From: Microstegium vimineum
Lineage: Eukaryota > Streptophyta > Magnoliopsida > Poales > Poaceae
Direction: 5' to 3'
Assembly: GCA_022036555.1 (NCBI GenBank)
Contig: CM039130.1
Location: 18,063,937 to 18,127,936 of the forward strand
DNA length: 64,000 nt
In this document: positions 39,735-51,388 of the stretch, one piece after another
How the letters are laid out: each line of letters starts with the position of its first letter
How positions within the stretch are numbered: position 1 is the first letter of the stretch
Translations under genes and position numbers: made by a program
Notes under the pieces: generated by a model
What the model was told of the DNA's origin: nothing
What the model saw: the letters and a program-made list of their open reading frames with translations, nothing else
Databases searched by the model: none

Positions 39735-40157
39735 AGATTGCATGGGGTACCAAAGACAATAGTATCGGACCGAGGTCCTCAGTTCACCGCTCACTTCTGG
39801 GAATGATTGCATAAGTGTTTGGGTACTAGTATAGTACGCAGTTCCGCATACAATCCTCAAACCTCAGACCAAATAGAAAGGTTAAACCAAGTTCTAGAAG
39901 ATATGTTGCGTGCTTGTGTGATATCTTCAGGGGGTTCATGGGAATCCTGCTTACCTTTGATGGAGTTTTCTTACAATAACAGCTATCAAGAGAGTATCAA
40001 TATGGCTCCATTCGAAGCTTTATATGGTCCCATGTGTAGAACACTTGCAGATTGGGTGGAACCTGGAGAAAGAAGATTCTATGGTATTGACTTCGTAGAT
40101 GAGGCCGAAGAGAAAGTCTGTACCATTCACCAAAATATGAAGGCAGCTCAGTCATGA
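39735..40157 (+). pseudogene. chromovirus integrase core
   Basis: Core integrase with the second Asp (VSDRGPQFTAHFW), a TGA at 39805-39807 in a probable CGA (Arg) or Gln position, then LGTSIVRSSAYNPQTSDQIE with the catalytic Glu (IERLNQVLEDML), and PFEALYGPMCR. TGA at 40155-40157 ends this stretch; the frame continues afterwards (SYSDKRRRPLTFEVG). Confidence 0.8.
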
Positions 40158-40208
40158 CAAAAGAGCTACTCGGATAAAAGAAGAAGACCTTTAACTTTTG
40201 AAGTAGGC

Positions 40209-40670
40209 GTGTATTTGAAGGTGTCACCCATGAAGGGGGTAAAATGTTTTGGCGTCAAAGGGAAGCTTGCACCAAGATACATGGGGCCCTACAAAATTCT
40301 GGAGAGAAAGGGGGAAGTGGCCTATAAGTTACACTTGCCAGATGACATGGGATCTATCTTTCCAGTATTTCATGTATTTGAATTAAAGAAATGGTTAAGA
40401 GTACCTGAAGAGGAGGTACCTGTCAAGAACCTCAAGCTGAAATCAGATTTGACCTATCAAGAGCATCTAGTAAAAATAATAGATGCAAAGGATCATGTGA
40501 CTCATAACCGAGTTACTCGAGTTTACAAGGTATAGTGGAGTTACCATGACGAAGGAGATGCAACTTGGGAGACCGAAGAGTATCTAAGAGAAGTATATCC
40601 CAGCTTTTGTGACCAGTGGTTAGTACCTAAATCTTGGGATGAGATTTTCTTAAGGGGGGAAGGGCTGTAA
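40209..40670 (+). pseudogene. chromovirus integrase C-terminus with chromodomain
   Basis: The GPY/F-type motif (KLAPRYMGPYKILERKGEVA, FPVFHVFELKKWL) is followed by a chromodomain: IIDAKDHVTHNRVTRVYKV, a TAG at 40533-40535 in an expected Gln codon, then WSYHDEGDATWETEEYLREV. Chromodomains of chromovirus integrases direct insertion, in several cases through H3K9 methylation. The terminal TAA (40668-40670) lies inside the first bases of the 3' LTR, so the coding region overlaps the polypurine tract. Confidence 0.85.
40652..40665 (+). promoter_or_regulatory. polypurine tract of the chromovirus
   Basis: AAGGGGGGAAGGGC directly precedes the LTR start TGTAACACCC. Confidence 0.75.
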
Positions 40671-43600
40671 CACCCTAGGGTTAAGCATTGCATAATCCAC
40701 ATGATCATTCCAAATCATTCATTGCATGAGCATCATTATAAACCATCATGGCATCTCATGAGAGATTGAATTAAAATTGATTGTTGTTTCAAAAGTGTTA
40801 AGTAAAACTAGTAGTAAAAGTGTTTGGTGGTTGAATTAAGTCTTAAAACCACTCCCCATGTTTAATCTTGTTTTTACCCTAGATTTAATACCAGCAATAA
40901 AAGTCTAAAAGTCATTTTGAAAATCAGATACTTGATTAAAAGAAAGGCTTCAAATTGGTTTTAAATCCTAATTCAAAAACTATAAAGAATTTGACCTTGA
41001 CCTCTGAAGCAAAAAGTTAGTTTAAAATATTTGGAACAACTTTGGTATTCACACCAAAGCTTGGTTTTGAGTTTTTGAACCTGTTTGAAAAAGAAACAAA
41101 TAAAAACAAACAAATGAATATAGAAAAGAAAAGGAAAAAGTAATTCTTACCTTACTGGGCCGGCGCCAACGAAGCGGCCCAGTAGAGCAAGCCAGCCCGG
41201 CCTGCCCTGCACGCCCGCGCCGTTTCCCGCCCGCGCCTCACGTGCGTCGCGTGTGCGCCTGACCGCGCCCAGGCGCCGTTCGCCGTGTGGATGCCGTGCC
41301 TGCCGCTACCCACCGCGTGGTCGCCGAGCTCTGGCCAAGCCGCGCCTACACCCGAAGCGGACGCGCCCCGGCTCTCCCTCCCTCCATTCTGTCCCCTGCC
41401 GAGCGCCTCTCGCTCTCGCCTCGCTCTCGCTCTCGCGCGTGCACCAGAGCGTGCCGCCACAGCACCGTCGAGCGGCATCACCGCCATTCTGGCCGCCTCG
41501 CAGCGCCGCCGTCCTCTCTATCTCCACCGAAGCTCCGCCTTGCTTCCCTGAGCCCGCAACGATGACCGATGAGCCTCGGTAAGCCCCCTCCTCGCCCTAC
41601 CGCGTGAGCCCAAGCTCCGCGCTGGCTCCGTCGTGCGCCTCGCCGTGGGCCGCACCCCTCTGGTCACCGTTGGCCCGCGATAGCGCGAGCGCCATGCTCG
41701 TCGTAGCACCGCGAAACCCTAGCCCCGCTTAATCGAAGCCGCCGTGCCTTGTATCGGCCGGCCACCGTGTGACCGCGCCGCTGCTCTGCCATGGACTCCG
41801 GCGAGCTTCACTCTGGCCACCATCGCACGTGATTAGGGTTGCGCTGGGTTCGTCTTGCGTAGCCGCGTCCGTAGGGCAAAACCGCATCGCCGGAGACCTC
41901 GCCGTCGACGAGATATCGCCGGCGAAAGCTCCGCCTCCGCCTTGTGTCACCGACACGTGGGGTCCCCCTAGCGCGGGCACCCTCTGTCAGGCGCCGGCTC
42001 CTATAGGGAGTGGTCCGCCTCTGTCGAATGGGCCTGCTTGGCCTGTTGGGCCCAAAGGCCTAAACCTTTTGGTTTTTCGATTTTCAAAAAGTGTGAAACA
42101 GTTTGTAAAAATTATATCTCACTGATTAGTGCCCTAAAAATCATGAAATTAATTGTGAGCACTTGTTATAAGTAGATCCACCTTGGAAAAATATTGCATG
42201 TGTGTTTCGTAGTAGTTTTCCGTGTAGGATTAAATAAATCCTAAAAATGATTAAAACTGCATAAATCAATTAAAATATTTTAGGTGAGTGTTAAAAATGT
42301 GGTTCCTATTCCAGTAAGTCTTAAATGGTTGTTAGAAGCTAGAAAAATTATACCTTGAATAGTTTCTGTGGAAAAATAATTAATTAGCATTTAAAATTTA
42401 TTTTGGTTGTAAACTTGTAGGATTTTTAGTAATTTGGTTTCTGAATAAAAAGAGTTGTAACTTTTTGTGTAGCTTTCCAGTGAGGTGTAGTAATTGGGAA
42501 AATGCTAAGTTGGTTCATTCACCACTTTCACTGTACTAAGTATTTTTAAGTATTAATTAGCTTTAAACTTGTTAATTTTGTGCAGAATAAAGTACTATTC
42601 CTTTTAACATGGAAAAATTGGAATATGCTAATTTGCCTCTAAGAAACCTGATGTATTTTTTGTAGAATTTAATAAACTGTTTTCATAGGGTGTGTAGTTC
42701 TATGCTAATTTTCTAGTTAACTAGATTGCTCCTAAGAAAGGCTAGTTAGTAATTAAGCTTGGTGTATCTTTGAAGCACTATTTAACCAGCTGAGTTACTA
42801 ATCTGAAACTACACCCTACTGTTAGTATTAGTCTCTTGTGTGAGAAGTTGATTTGCTTATTTACAATTATAATAAAGAACTACAAGAGAAGAGATTTGCA
42901 CCTACTCGGAAAACACTAAAGAAAAGAACATCATGAGCATATCACATTTTAGCATATTCATCGTCTTGCATGGGTTAATAATATACCTTATCTCATATCA
43001 TTTGCATATACGCATCATACAGGATCGCAGGAGGAAGCACAGTACGACTTTCCCCAGGAGCAGGACGAAGTCAGTCATCATGGAGCCAACGAAGGGCACG
43101 TGAATGAGGAACCAGAAGAGGAACTCCAGGAGTGTCCCAATCACCAGCTTAGCTCTTTCGAGAAAGGCAAGCCCCGATGCATCTTAACCTTACCTTATGA
43201 TATTAACTTCCTATGTTATACTATGTTGTTGCATTAAGTATAGGAGTTGAGTGAACCTACTTGTTGCATATGACCCTCCTTGCTTTTGATATCCTTATAT
43301 CCTTGTTAACCTATTAGCATAGTAAAGATAGATGCTTAGCCTTGCTAATTAAATGGATCCCCGGTAACACAAGTCACGTATTGCTCTACGTGGAAAGCCG
43401 GTGGTATGGAGTATTCATATTGGAAAGGCAACCGGGAAGGTTGGTAAATTGTCCGTACATCTGATACTGGCAATATCTAGGAGAGCTGTGCGCCCTAGGC
43501 CGGTATTTTCCGTATGTGTCCGCTTTTGCGGGCCAATCGGGTGGTGTCCCTCTTGTCATGTTGAACGCATGCCTCAACCCTTAGCTGGCAAGATAACTCG

Positions 43601-44506
43601 TTCGAGCCACGAAACCTACCTACTGGGCGAACCAAGGATGAACATAACCACAAAATGGTGCGGGGTGATGAGGACGCGGAGTGTAAGGCCGAGGCCAGCT
43701 AGTTGATCCCTAGGCTGGACGTACGGGGTGCCGGGCGGTCCTCGGTTTTGTTCAGGGGTTATGGGAAGCGTTCTTGGTTTGAAAGTTAGAATAGGCGACT
43801 GCCGCGCCCCCGTTCAAGGGCTGCGAAGTTTGGGTGAGGAATAAAACCTCCAGCTGGATAGGAATTCAATTTGAATCGCGGTCTCTCCCCATAGTGAGAA
43901 CTTGATAATTGCTACACTGGCGTGGGAACAATTAATTACTTGAATGGTTCCGATGAAATGATATGATAAGACTAGAAGGGCAAACTGGTCATTCTATGCT
44001 TAATCAAGTGTATTGCTTAGTACAGGTGCTTACTTAGAAGGCAGGTAATACTACTAAAAATTGGCTCTATAACCACAAGTAGTGTGGCATAGGTGCTTTT
44101 CGCAAAAGAGAGTTCGACCCTCCACTACCTCAAAAGCCTGCATTATCCTTGTTGTTTTTATTTTAGTTTAAAACGGGTAAGTCTAGCTGAGTACACTCGA
44201 GTACTCTGGGCTCTGTTCCTAATGTTGTTGCAGATGGATAGATGTACTACGAGTACTGCATCAACTGTCTCTACCCCGCTATGGGCGACTACTAGGACCA
44301 TGGGTGATGGTCACTTCTGAAGTCTTATCTATGCTTTTGTGAGAAACGACTTATTACTAGCACTGTAATGAACTAAGTGTGTGTGAGTTGATTTCAAAAC
44401 TATTTCCACTGCAAGAGATTTGGTTATGTAATAACTTTCAAAATTCGTACTCTGATGTATTCATATTTGAAATTTATGTAACGTATAAATGGCCTGTTGA
44501 ACCAAA
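40666..44506 (+). repeat. 3' LTR of the chromovirus, 3' end truncated
   Basis: TGTAACACCCTAGGG onward, matching 9262-12895. It stops after ATGGCCTGTTGAACCAAA, while the 5' copy continues for about 170 bp to TGTTACA. The missing end, and the absence of a target duplication, mean its right border is a deletion or insertion breakpoint. Confidence 0.85.
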
Positions 44507-46380
44507 ATACCGTCAACAGCCTCGGGATCAAGGGTAGAATAACATTACATGAACATGTTTACCACTAATAAGTTCCATATGTACTTAGAAGGCTTTGTTT
44601 TGCAGGAAATAACATTTGAGGCCAATTAGTAATGTTGGAAGCTCCTTTTGCACAACTCCTTATGTGTGATTTGAGCCAAACTCCAGAACATCTATACCAT
44701 TGGACTTCTGACATGTCCAGGAGCTCCCACAAGAAATCCTATCTCCAAAGGAGTCAAAACATGATTGATCGATACTCATATGGACCCTTCTGGCTACCCA
44801 AGACAGCATGATCCATGACAAAGCCATTCCAACCCTTGGATACAACCTGTGTTTTCATTCAACTCTCCAGATCAAGTGCATAAGGATCCATGGGTCCACA
44901 TCAAGAGAACCAGCGTGACAAACACTTCAAAAAGATCAAACAAGCTCCATGACAAGTGGGACTAGAGGCTGAAAGGCAGAGGTGGGGCCAGGACAAACTA
45001 GGGAGGTCGACCGACACCCTAAAGAGGGCAACACCCTCCCACTTGGTCCCTGACCAGTGGGGACACCTTCTAGAAGCCTGGGGCAGGGCCCACCTGCCAT
45101 AGGGGGGGTGGCCAATACCCCAAAGGCCCCCTGAGGCTCCTGGTGACTATCCCACACATTTAACACATGATGGAAATCCTAACCCTCCATTCCAAGTCAG
45201 TTTGGAGGCGGTGGATCCAAGGGATCAGAAGTGAAGCCTCCTGGATCGATGATGTGGTGATGGAGTAGACCTCCCACTATAAATAGAGGCTCACACCCCC
45301 CCTCTTCACTCATGGTGGACAAGCCTACAAGCTCAATCACTTAGAATTATCTTAGTAGTTAGTCTAGTGTGGGAGTTAGAGTAGAGTTGAGCTGTGCTCG
45401 GGATTTCCGAAGTTGTCTTCTGGAGAGTTTGGTATAGCTCTTGTATCTTTCCTTCTTTGTAAGACTTTACTTTATTCAATATATTACTTTTCCTCTACTT
45501 TACTTAGTATTTACTTTGAGCATTACTATACTTGTTATAGTATTGTTGTGTGCTTTTGCTTATTACTAGCCTTTACATTAATAGTCTGTTATCCTTGTGG
45601 CCTTTCCCGTATGCGAGCATTGCCTATCATAGGGTGCTTTGGTTATAGATCATAATTAAAGTAGTAAGTTGTGTGTAAGCGTGGTGCTTATACATCATCT
45701 TACCCTTGGTTACCGCTTGTTGCACGGATTGTTTGTGGTAGCTAGCAAGAGAGTGACAGCCTTGTCTAGTCTTTGTATTCCACCATGTGTTCTTAGGTAA
45801 GTTCTTAAAAGGTAAGACCCCCATAAAAAGAGAGCGCAGTCTAGTAGGAGTTTTGCCCTCCTACTGATCTATCCTCTCACCTAGCATACTTGTATTGAGG
45901 AGGCAAACTATTGTGTTTAGACTAATTAATTGGCTAAATACACTAAAGTAGAAGTGAATTACATAGGAGTCCCTATCTCTCTCGTTGTCCTCCCACCTAG
46001 CTATACTTACTAGTTATTCTAAGTTATCATTTACCTTGGCTTGTTCATTCATCACCCTTCCTATCACTTATTTGATTACCCCCCTATACTAGTTGGTACT
46101 AAGTTGAGGTACTCTCTAGGATCTCTCTCTAATTATCATTTCTAGCTCTGCTTTCCCTCGGGAAAATATAAATTATGATACCTTGGAATACTCCTAGGTG
46201 AAGTGCTACAACGGTATAATCTGTGCGCTTGCGGATTTATCCAATAGTCATAAGAAATACCAATACCTTACCAACTAGGAATGTGTGCTCGCTTTCGCAT
46301 GTTTTCATAGGGTTGAGGTACTCAATCCTTTTATTGGCATGTAATAGAGGATTGGGACCGTACTGTATCTCCTCCTGATT
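44507..46380 (+). repeat. unassigned LTR-like sequence (possibly Athila-type)
   Basis: No ORF is convincing. A TATA box (TATAAATA, 45278-45285) is followed by GAGGCTCACACCCC. Further on, the block CCCTCGGGAAAATATAAATT and TTGCGGATTTATCC (46155-46245) resembles, from memory, the R/U5 part of grass Athila-like gypsy LTRs. A possible start is TGTTGGAAGC at 44633. No inverted repeat, primer site or target duplication could be fixed. Confidence 0.35.
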
Positions 46381-46565
46381 GAATTGCATTCTGCAATAAA
46401 AACAAGTGTGTGTAAGTATCGGATCGTAAAGTTTATGTTAGAGATAGGATACAGAACTCAACAATAATAAAACAAATATGTGTAAGTCAGAGTGACACTT
46501 ACAATGCAAACACCGTTATGAGTTGCACGTCTAGCCTCTTGAGCCTCATCATCAGCCACATGTCT

Positions 46566-46895
46566 TCAAATGTAACAATCGCCTTTTTTGTGACCACTAA
46601 TGAATGCATGTGGGGGTATACACATGTTGATTGTGTCGATGCCAATAGCAGATGCTCTCATGTACCAATCATGCATCCTTTTTATACCAGCTGGGATCTT
46701 CTTGAGTTCTTCCCAACTTAGTAGAGGCCTACCTGACACATATTCGTTAGGGACATTTTCATAATCCTTCCATGTTGGCGGCTTGATTGGTATGGGTACC
46801 GGTACTGTCATTTGCTTTTTCCTAGATTTCTTCATTTCATCCAAGTCAATGACACTTGTCATTCGGGTCATTGCGATTCCTGACATAAATTTCAT
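46566..46895 (-). pseudogene. CACTA gene fragment, C-terminal region
   Basis: 110 codons with KPPTWKDYENVPNEYVSGRP and IKRMHDWYMRASAIGI, resembling the segment downstream of TNP2-like transposases that in some grass CACTA elements precedes a Ulp1-type protease. No catalytic protease residues are present here. Separated from the next fragment by about 100 bp with stops. Confidence 0.45.
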
Positions 46896-46993
46896 AGGCG
46901 ATACCTATGTCCTCTCAATAAGAAGCGTCTGTGTATCATGTACACTAGCTTTTTAGATGCATCATGGGACACGTAAGAAGTTTCATCTCTGCA

Positions 46994-47545
46994 TTATACA
47001 CAACCAACTTTTTCTTTGAACTGTCCTGATAAAGTGAAGAGAGTAGGGTAATCATTGATCGTTACAAAAATAATTGTTCTCAAAGTGAATGAATCTTTGT
47101 GGTACTCGTCCAACATTTGAACACCCGTTTGCCACAATAGTCTCATTTCCTCCATTAAGGGCTCCAAAAATACATCCATGTCAACTACGGGTTGTGTAGA
47201 TCTAGAAATAAGAATGGTCAACAAAAGATACTTTCGCTTCTATATCAACCATGGAGGAAGGTTGTAGACGGTGAGGATCACCGGCCATGTGCTGTGCTTG
47301 CTGCTTATCTCAGCAAATAGGTTCATTCCATCAGTACTCAATGCGAACCAAACATTCCTTTTTTTCTTAGCAAAATCTAGGTGGTTGTCATTGAAATCTT
47401 GCCACTGCTTCCCATTGGCTGGATGTTGAAACTTTCCATCATTTTTGTGCTCATTAGAAGCATGCCAGCTCATAAGTTTTGCAACCTCAGGGTTAGCGAA
47501 CAAACACCTTAATCGATCAACCACATGAAAGTACCACATCATCAA
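46994..47545 (-). pseudogene. TNP2-type transposase, central part
   Basis: Two ORFs in different frames (47240-47545 and 46994-47224). They read RLRCLFANPEVAKLMSWHAS, then WFALSTDGMNLFAEISSKHS with a conserved acidic STDGMN motif, then VYNLPPWL; and MDVFLEPLMEEMRLLW and TINDYPTLFTLSGQ. This is the core of the transposase family 21 domain of plant CACTA elements. A frame break lies near 47230, and the part that normally follows is missing. Confidence 0.75.
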
Positions 47546-48534
47546 AGCAAGAATCTTTTTTGCACATAAAAGTCTACTTCTTTTTCTTTGTTGGTGGGTT
47601 TGGAACTCTGTTGGGCTGTCTTCAGTTGGCTCTTCTTTCGCTTCTTTCCTTTACACATGGACATAGCACACTCTTCATCTCGATAGTCTTTATTAGTCTT
47701 GTACCTACTTGCAGTACAATGTGGACATCTCTCTAAGTCTTTATAATCATCGCCTTGAAATAGGATACAATGATTTCTACACGCGTGGATCTTCTCGACA
47801 CCCATGGTGAGCGGACTGATTAGCTTCTTTGCATAGTATGTGTTAGCAAGAACTTTGTTATCCTTTGGACGCATGTCAGCGATAAGACTCAAGAATGCAT
47901 TGAAGCTAGCATTAGACAGACCATATCTTGCATTTAACATCAATAACTTTAGCACAGACCGCAACGTTGTGAACTCTTGGGTACAACCCTTATACTCTTC
48001 ATACAAAGGCTCTTCTGCTGCCTTCATTAGGGCCTCAATACATCTCATAAAGAACAATGATGGATTGATATGATGATGCAATATTGCATTTAACAATTCT
48101 ATATCTTCCTCATCTGTAACATTTGGTAGAACAGAAGTTCTAGTGCCTTCATTTCTTCTAGTGACACCATGATCGGTAACATTAGGCACACCATGTTCAC
48201 TATGACCAAAAGGTTGATGTGTGTCATCTGCGAAATGATTACCATCCTGAAGCATGTCTAGATCATCAGCAATGTTCGTAGGGTTTCTAGTTGTATAAGG
48301 CGCAGAGCTACCCTCTTCATGCTTTGTCCAAACCAAGTAATCCTCCATAAATCCCCAACATATCAGATGAGAAATGATTGGTTCTGTGTCATCAAATACA
48401 ACAACATTCTTGCAGTCTATGCATGGACAATATATGTGCTTCCTCTTTGATCTCCAAGCATGGTTCTTAGCAACGTCAATAAACTTATGGACCTCTGGTA
48501 TGTATGTTGGATCTAGTCTTGATAAGTTATACAT
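47542..48534 (-). pseudogene. TNP2-type transposase, N-terminal part
   Basis: Opens with the transposase-associated domain (TYIPEVHKFIDVAKNHAWRS, then CPCIDCKN with zinc-binding Cys, then HLICWGFMEDYLVW). It goes on through a linker to LLMLNARYGLSNASFNAFLS and CPHCTASRYK. The frame ends at TAA 47542 where the next ORF takes over in another frame. An in-frame TAG stands immediately before the first Met at a probable Trp. TNP2 proteins bind subterminal repeats and catalyse excision. This copy is broken and cut off at its start by an LTR. Confidence 0.8.
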
Positions 48535-48548
48535 CTAGACTGACCTTT

Positions 48549-49775
48549 TGAAAGGACCTAATTGGCCTAGAGGGGGTGGGGCTACCAGTACTACTCGTGG
48601 GTTTGGACCGGTACTACCGGTTCCTACGGGAACTACGAAATCACAAAGGAATTCAACTTAGATTTCAGCTCTACTAATTCCTTACTATACTTTGGTGATG
48701 TAGAGGTAGTAGATGGATTCCTCTTGCTTTGCTCCTTCACCAAATCGTAGATCGGCCTCTCCCACCCTAAGAACAAGGAGAAAGAGGAAGAACATGAAGA
48801 ACACCAAGAACAAGTGATAGCACAAAGTATATGAAATAAGAGCAAGCACATAAGACATGAGATTTAATCTGAGGTTTGCCCCCCACTAAGGAGTACCTAC
48901 GTCCCCGTTGTTGAGGTCACTGCAAAGGTTGGAGTCTATTTCACCTCCTTGCCTCTCTCAAGCAACCACAAAGGTATGCTCGAGGTTTCCATTAAGAATC
49001 AAAGGGGTAATACAAACACTTCGGGGTGCCCTCACAAATGGAGCAACTCGGGCAACCACGAAGAACACCTAGCTGGCTAAGGTTCCAAGAACCCAAGAGT
49101 AAAATACACAAATCCAACCAGCTAGAAGTGAAATCCATGTGCTCAAGTTGTAGATTGAAGCTCCCCACTCTCTAATCTCACTTCTCTAGCTCTAGTCTAG
49201 CAAGAATCGAAGTCCAATAGCTTGAGGGAGAGAGAAGAGGGTGAGTCAATGCTTGGAGAGGGCTTTGTCTCAGGTTAGGTGCGAAATGCATGAATGGAGT
49301 GAGTGAGTCAGAGAGGAGAGGAAGAGAAAGCCTTTAAGTCTTCAACCCCGGTCCCGGTACTACCGGTGGAGCCACTGGTACTACCGATGGAAAAGTGACT
49401 GTTGGGGCTTTGACTGGATCTGGGCGAGAAAAAGAACTATCGGTACTACCGGTGCTCACCGGTACTACCGATGAACAGCCGGTACTACCGGCAGTGCAAG
49501 TTAGAGAGCCGTCCAGGTTGGGCAAGAAGAAGAGCTAGCGGTACTACCGCTTTTTGACTGGTACTACCGGTCCTTATCGGTAATACTGGTGGCAACCGGT
49601 ACTACCGGTAGTGCAAGTGACAGCCGCCCAGGTTGGGCGATAAAATGACCTAGCGGTACTACCGACTGTTAATTGGTACTATTGGTCCATCACCGGTACT
49701 ACCGGTGGTGAACCAGTACTACCAGTAGCTCTGCTAACAGCCAAAAAAACATACTTTTAAGTGTTTGTTGTGCAT
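48549..49775 (-). repeat. copia (Sirevirus-type) LTR on minus strand
   Basis: The left end TGAAAGGACCTAATTGGCC is the reverse complement of a Sirevirus-type LTR end (compare CCTTTCA at 55718-55724). The stretch 48580-49730 carries about 15 copies of a GGTACTACCGGT-type motif. The right border is not fixed and may be cut by the next element. No matching target duplication was found for CCTTT (48544-48548), so it may be a truncated LTR and not a solo LTR. Confidence 0.6.
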
Positions 49776-51388
49776 GGCGTCTGAGCGATCTCTAGTGTTT
49801 TGGTTAATTGATGAAACCTAAGTACTAACCTAGCTCTAAGTGTTGAATAGGTTAAGTACACTAAGGGAATATGATGACAAGTGGTGGAGCAAGCAAGGAG
49901 GCTAACGAGGCTAGACCTAAAGCTCACACTTAGAGAAGAAGGTGGAAATGGAGAAGGCCCTAAAGCTACTCAAGGCAAAGGTATACACTAGGGTGTTTTC
50001 TTTTGGTGATCAAGACACCTAGTGGGTGTGATCACATTTAGGATAGGCAACCATACTATAAAGAGGGGAATATGGTATGCGGTTGCAATTGTCAAGTGCC
50101 ATTAGGTGGATCATTATTTGCATTGCATATAGACCTAATGAGCAACCCTTGTAAAACTTGATAAAATTTGCCAACACACGAGCACAAGTAGTGGAACACT
50201 TGGTGGTGGCACATGAGATCAAGGGAAGAAACGAGAAGTGAATTCTCACTGAGTTTTAGGGTCCGGACCAGTTGCCTAGGGGAGCTCCGGACCATTGGTG
50301 GTAGTCTGGAGGCTTACCCTAGCCCTGGCCACCTCACTGGAGGCTGCAGACCAGGTAGCAGAAGAAGCTTCGGACCAATCTTCAAAGGTCCGGTGGTGTT
50401 GACCCGGCAGTCAGCTGTGAAGGCAGAGGTGTCAGACCACAAGTAATGGTCCGGTGCTAAGCTCCGGACTAGAGTCCGGAGACTTGGAACTTTGGAAGAA
50501 CCAGTGGACCAGGCGTCGGACCAGGCCTCCGGACCATGGCAGGTGGTCCGACGGTGCTAGGTCTTGGGTGCCAACGGTCATATTCGAATTCCAGGACACA
50601 TGGCACTCGGAGGAGCGTCGGACCAAAGCTCCGAACCATGTGCATTGGTCCGAAGGTCTCGCAGAGTGGTCTGATGGTTGCGTTTCAGGCTGGGAAAAGG
50701 GCATAACGACTAGTTCTTTGTGAGGGGCTATTTAAGGTGTTTGGCCGGTTCAAGCTCACTCTCTTGCACACCTAGACATTGCATACACATTGTGAGCTTG
50801 TGATACACACTCCCACTCATCTCCTAGTTGATTGTACATCCATTTGAGAGATTTGAGTGATTCTAGTGCTTTGCATGAAGTGAGTTCATCTAGTGGCACA
50901 TGGGAGTTGTTTCTCGCTGCGATATTCTTGTTAATGTTGGTGATTGCCATCACCTAGATGGTTTGGAGCAGCGGTGGTAGATCAAGAAGCTTGGTGATTG
51001 TGCTTTGTTGACTACAAGCTGATTGTGAGGGGTTCTTGTGCCTTCCCCGCAGAAGATCGCAAAGGTAACTCTAGTGGATTGCTCGTGGCATTTCGATAGC
51101 CTCATCTTGTGTTGGTTGTACGGCACCCGGTGACGGGTTTGGCGTGTGATGCCAATTAGCACGTGAACCTCCAAGTGAGTGTCTTGCCACAATAGGGACG
51201 TAGCTAGTTGGTAAACTAGTGAACCTCAAGAGAAAATCAAGTGTCAACCTCTTGTCTCCATTGTGATCGATTGGATTTCTTAGTGGTGACTTGATTGGTT
51301 CATCCACTTCTCTACACGGCGGTATAATCCTTCTATCTCACTCTTGTTCTATTGCTTAGTAGAGATATTAGGTTGTGCTAGTAGTCTT
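49776..51388 (+). repeat. 5' LTR of copia 3, first part
   Basis: Includes AGTGTTTTGGTTAATTGATG near the start, analogous to the start of the other Sirevirus LTRs. A CCGGACC/GGTCCG array (50260-50680) is followed by a likely TATA (GGGGCTATTTAAGG, about 50726). It is interrupted at 51388 by a solo LTR and resumes at 55491-55724, ending GGACCTTTCA. Confidence 0.75.
51384..51388. repeat. target duplication of solo LTR, left copy
   Basis: GTCTT here is repeated at 55486-55490, immediately after the solo LTR. Confidence 0.75.

Larger units (their letters stand above)
9262..44506 (+). mobile_element. Tekay/Del-like chromovirus (Ty3/gypsy), split by four insertions
   Basis: This is the backbone of the left two thirds of the window. 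The pieces in order are the 5' LTR (9262-13067, first about 200 bp outside the window beyond Sirevirus 1), primer site, leader, extra ORF (13835-14093 plus 27463-28166), spacer, gag (36215), pol with chromodomain (to 40670), and 3' LTR (40666-44506, truncated). Interruptions are Sirevirus 1/Grande, Sirevirus 2, the MULE and a minus-strand copia. LTRs of about 4 kb starting TGTAACACCC, a Met-tRNA primer site and a C-terminal chromodomain point to the Tekay/Del clade. The order of insertions among the four cannot be fixed except that Grande came after Sirevirus 1. Confidence 0.8.
46381..48548 (-). mobile_element. CACTA (En/Spm) transposon fragment
   Basis: The minus strand encodes parts of a TNP2-type transposase. 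Neither CACTA terminal repeat was found. The right end is cut by a copia LTR at 48549, only about 14 bp before the usual transposase start. The left limit is set by the end of recognisable coding sequence. Confidence 0.7.

Noticed and set aside
44660..45166. Minus-strand ORFs in the unassigned stretch
   Set aside because: Short, no recognisable domain, and they overlap likely LTR U3 sequence.
48580..49735. CRISPR-like array from the regularly recurring GGTACTACCGGT
   Set aside because: Irregular spacing, near-palindromic degenerate units, plant LTR context.
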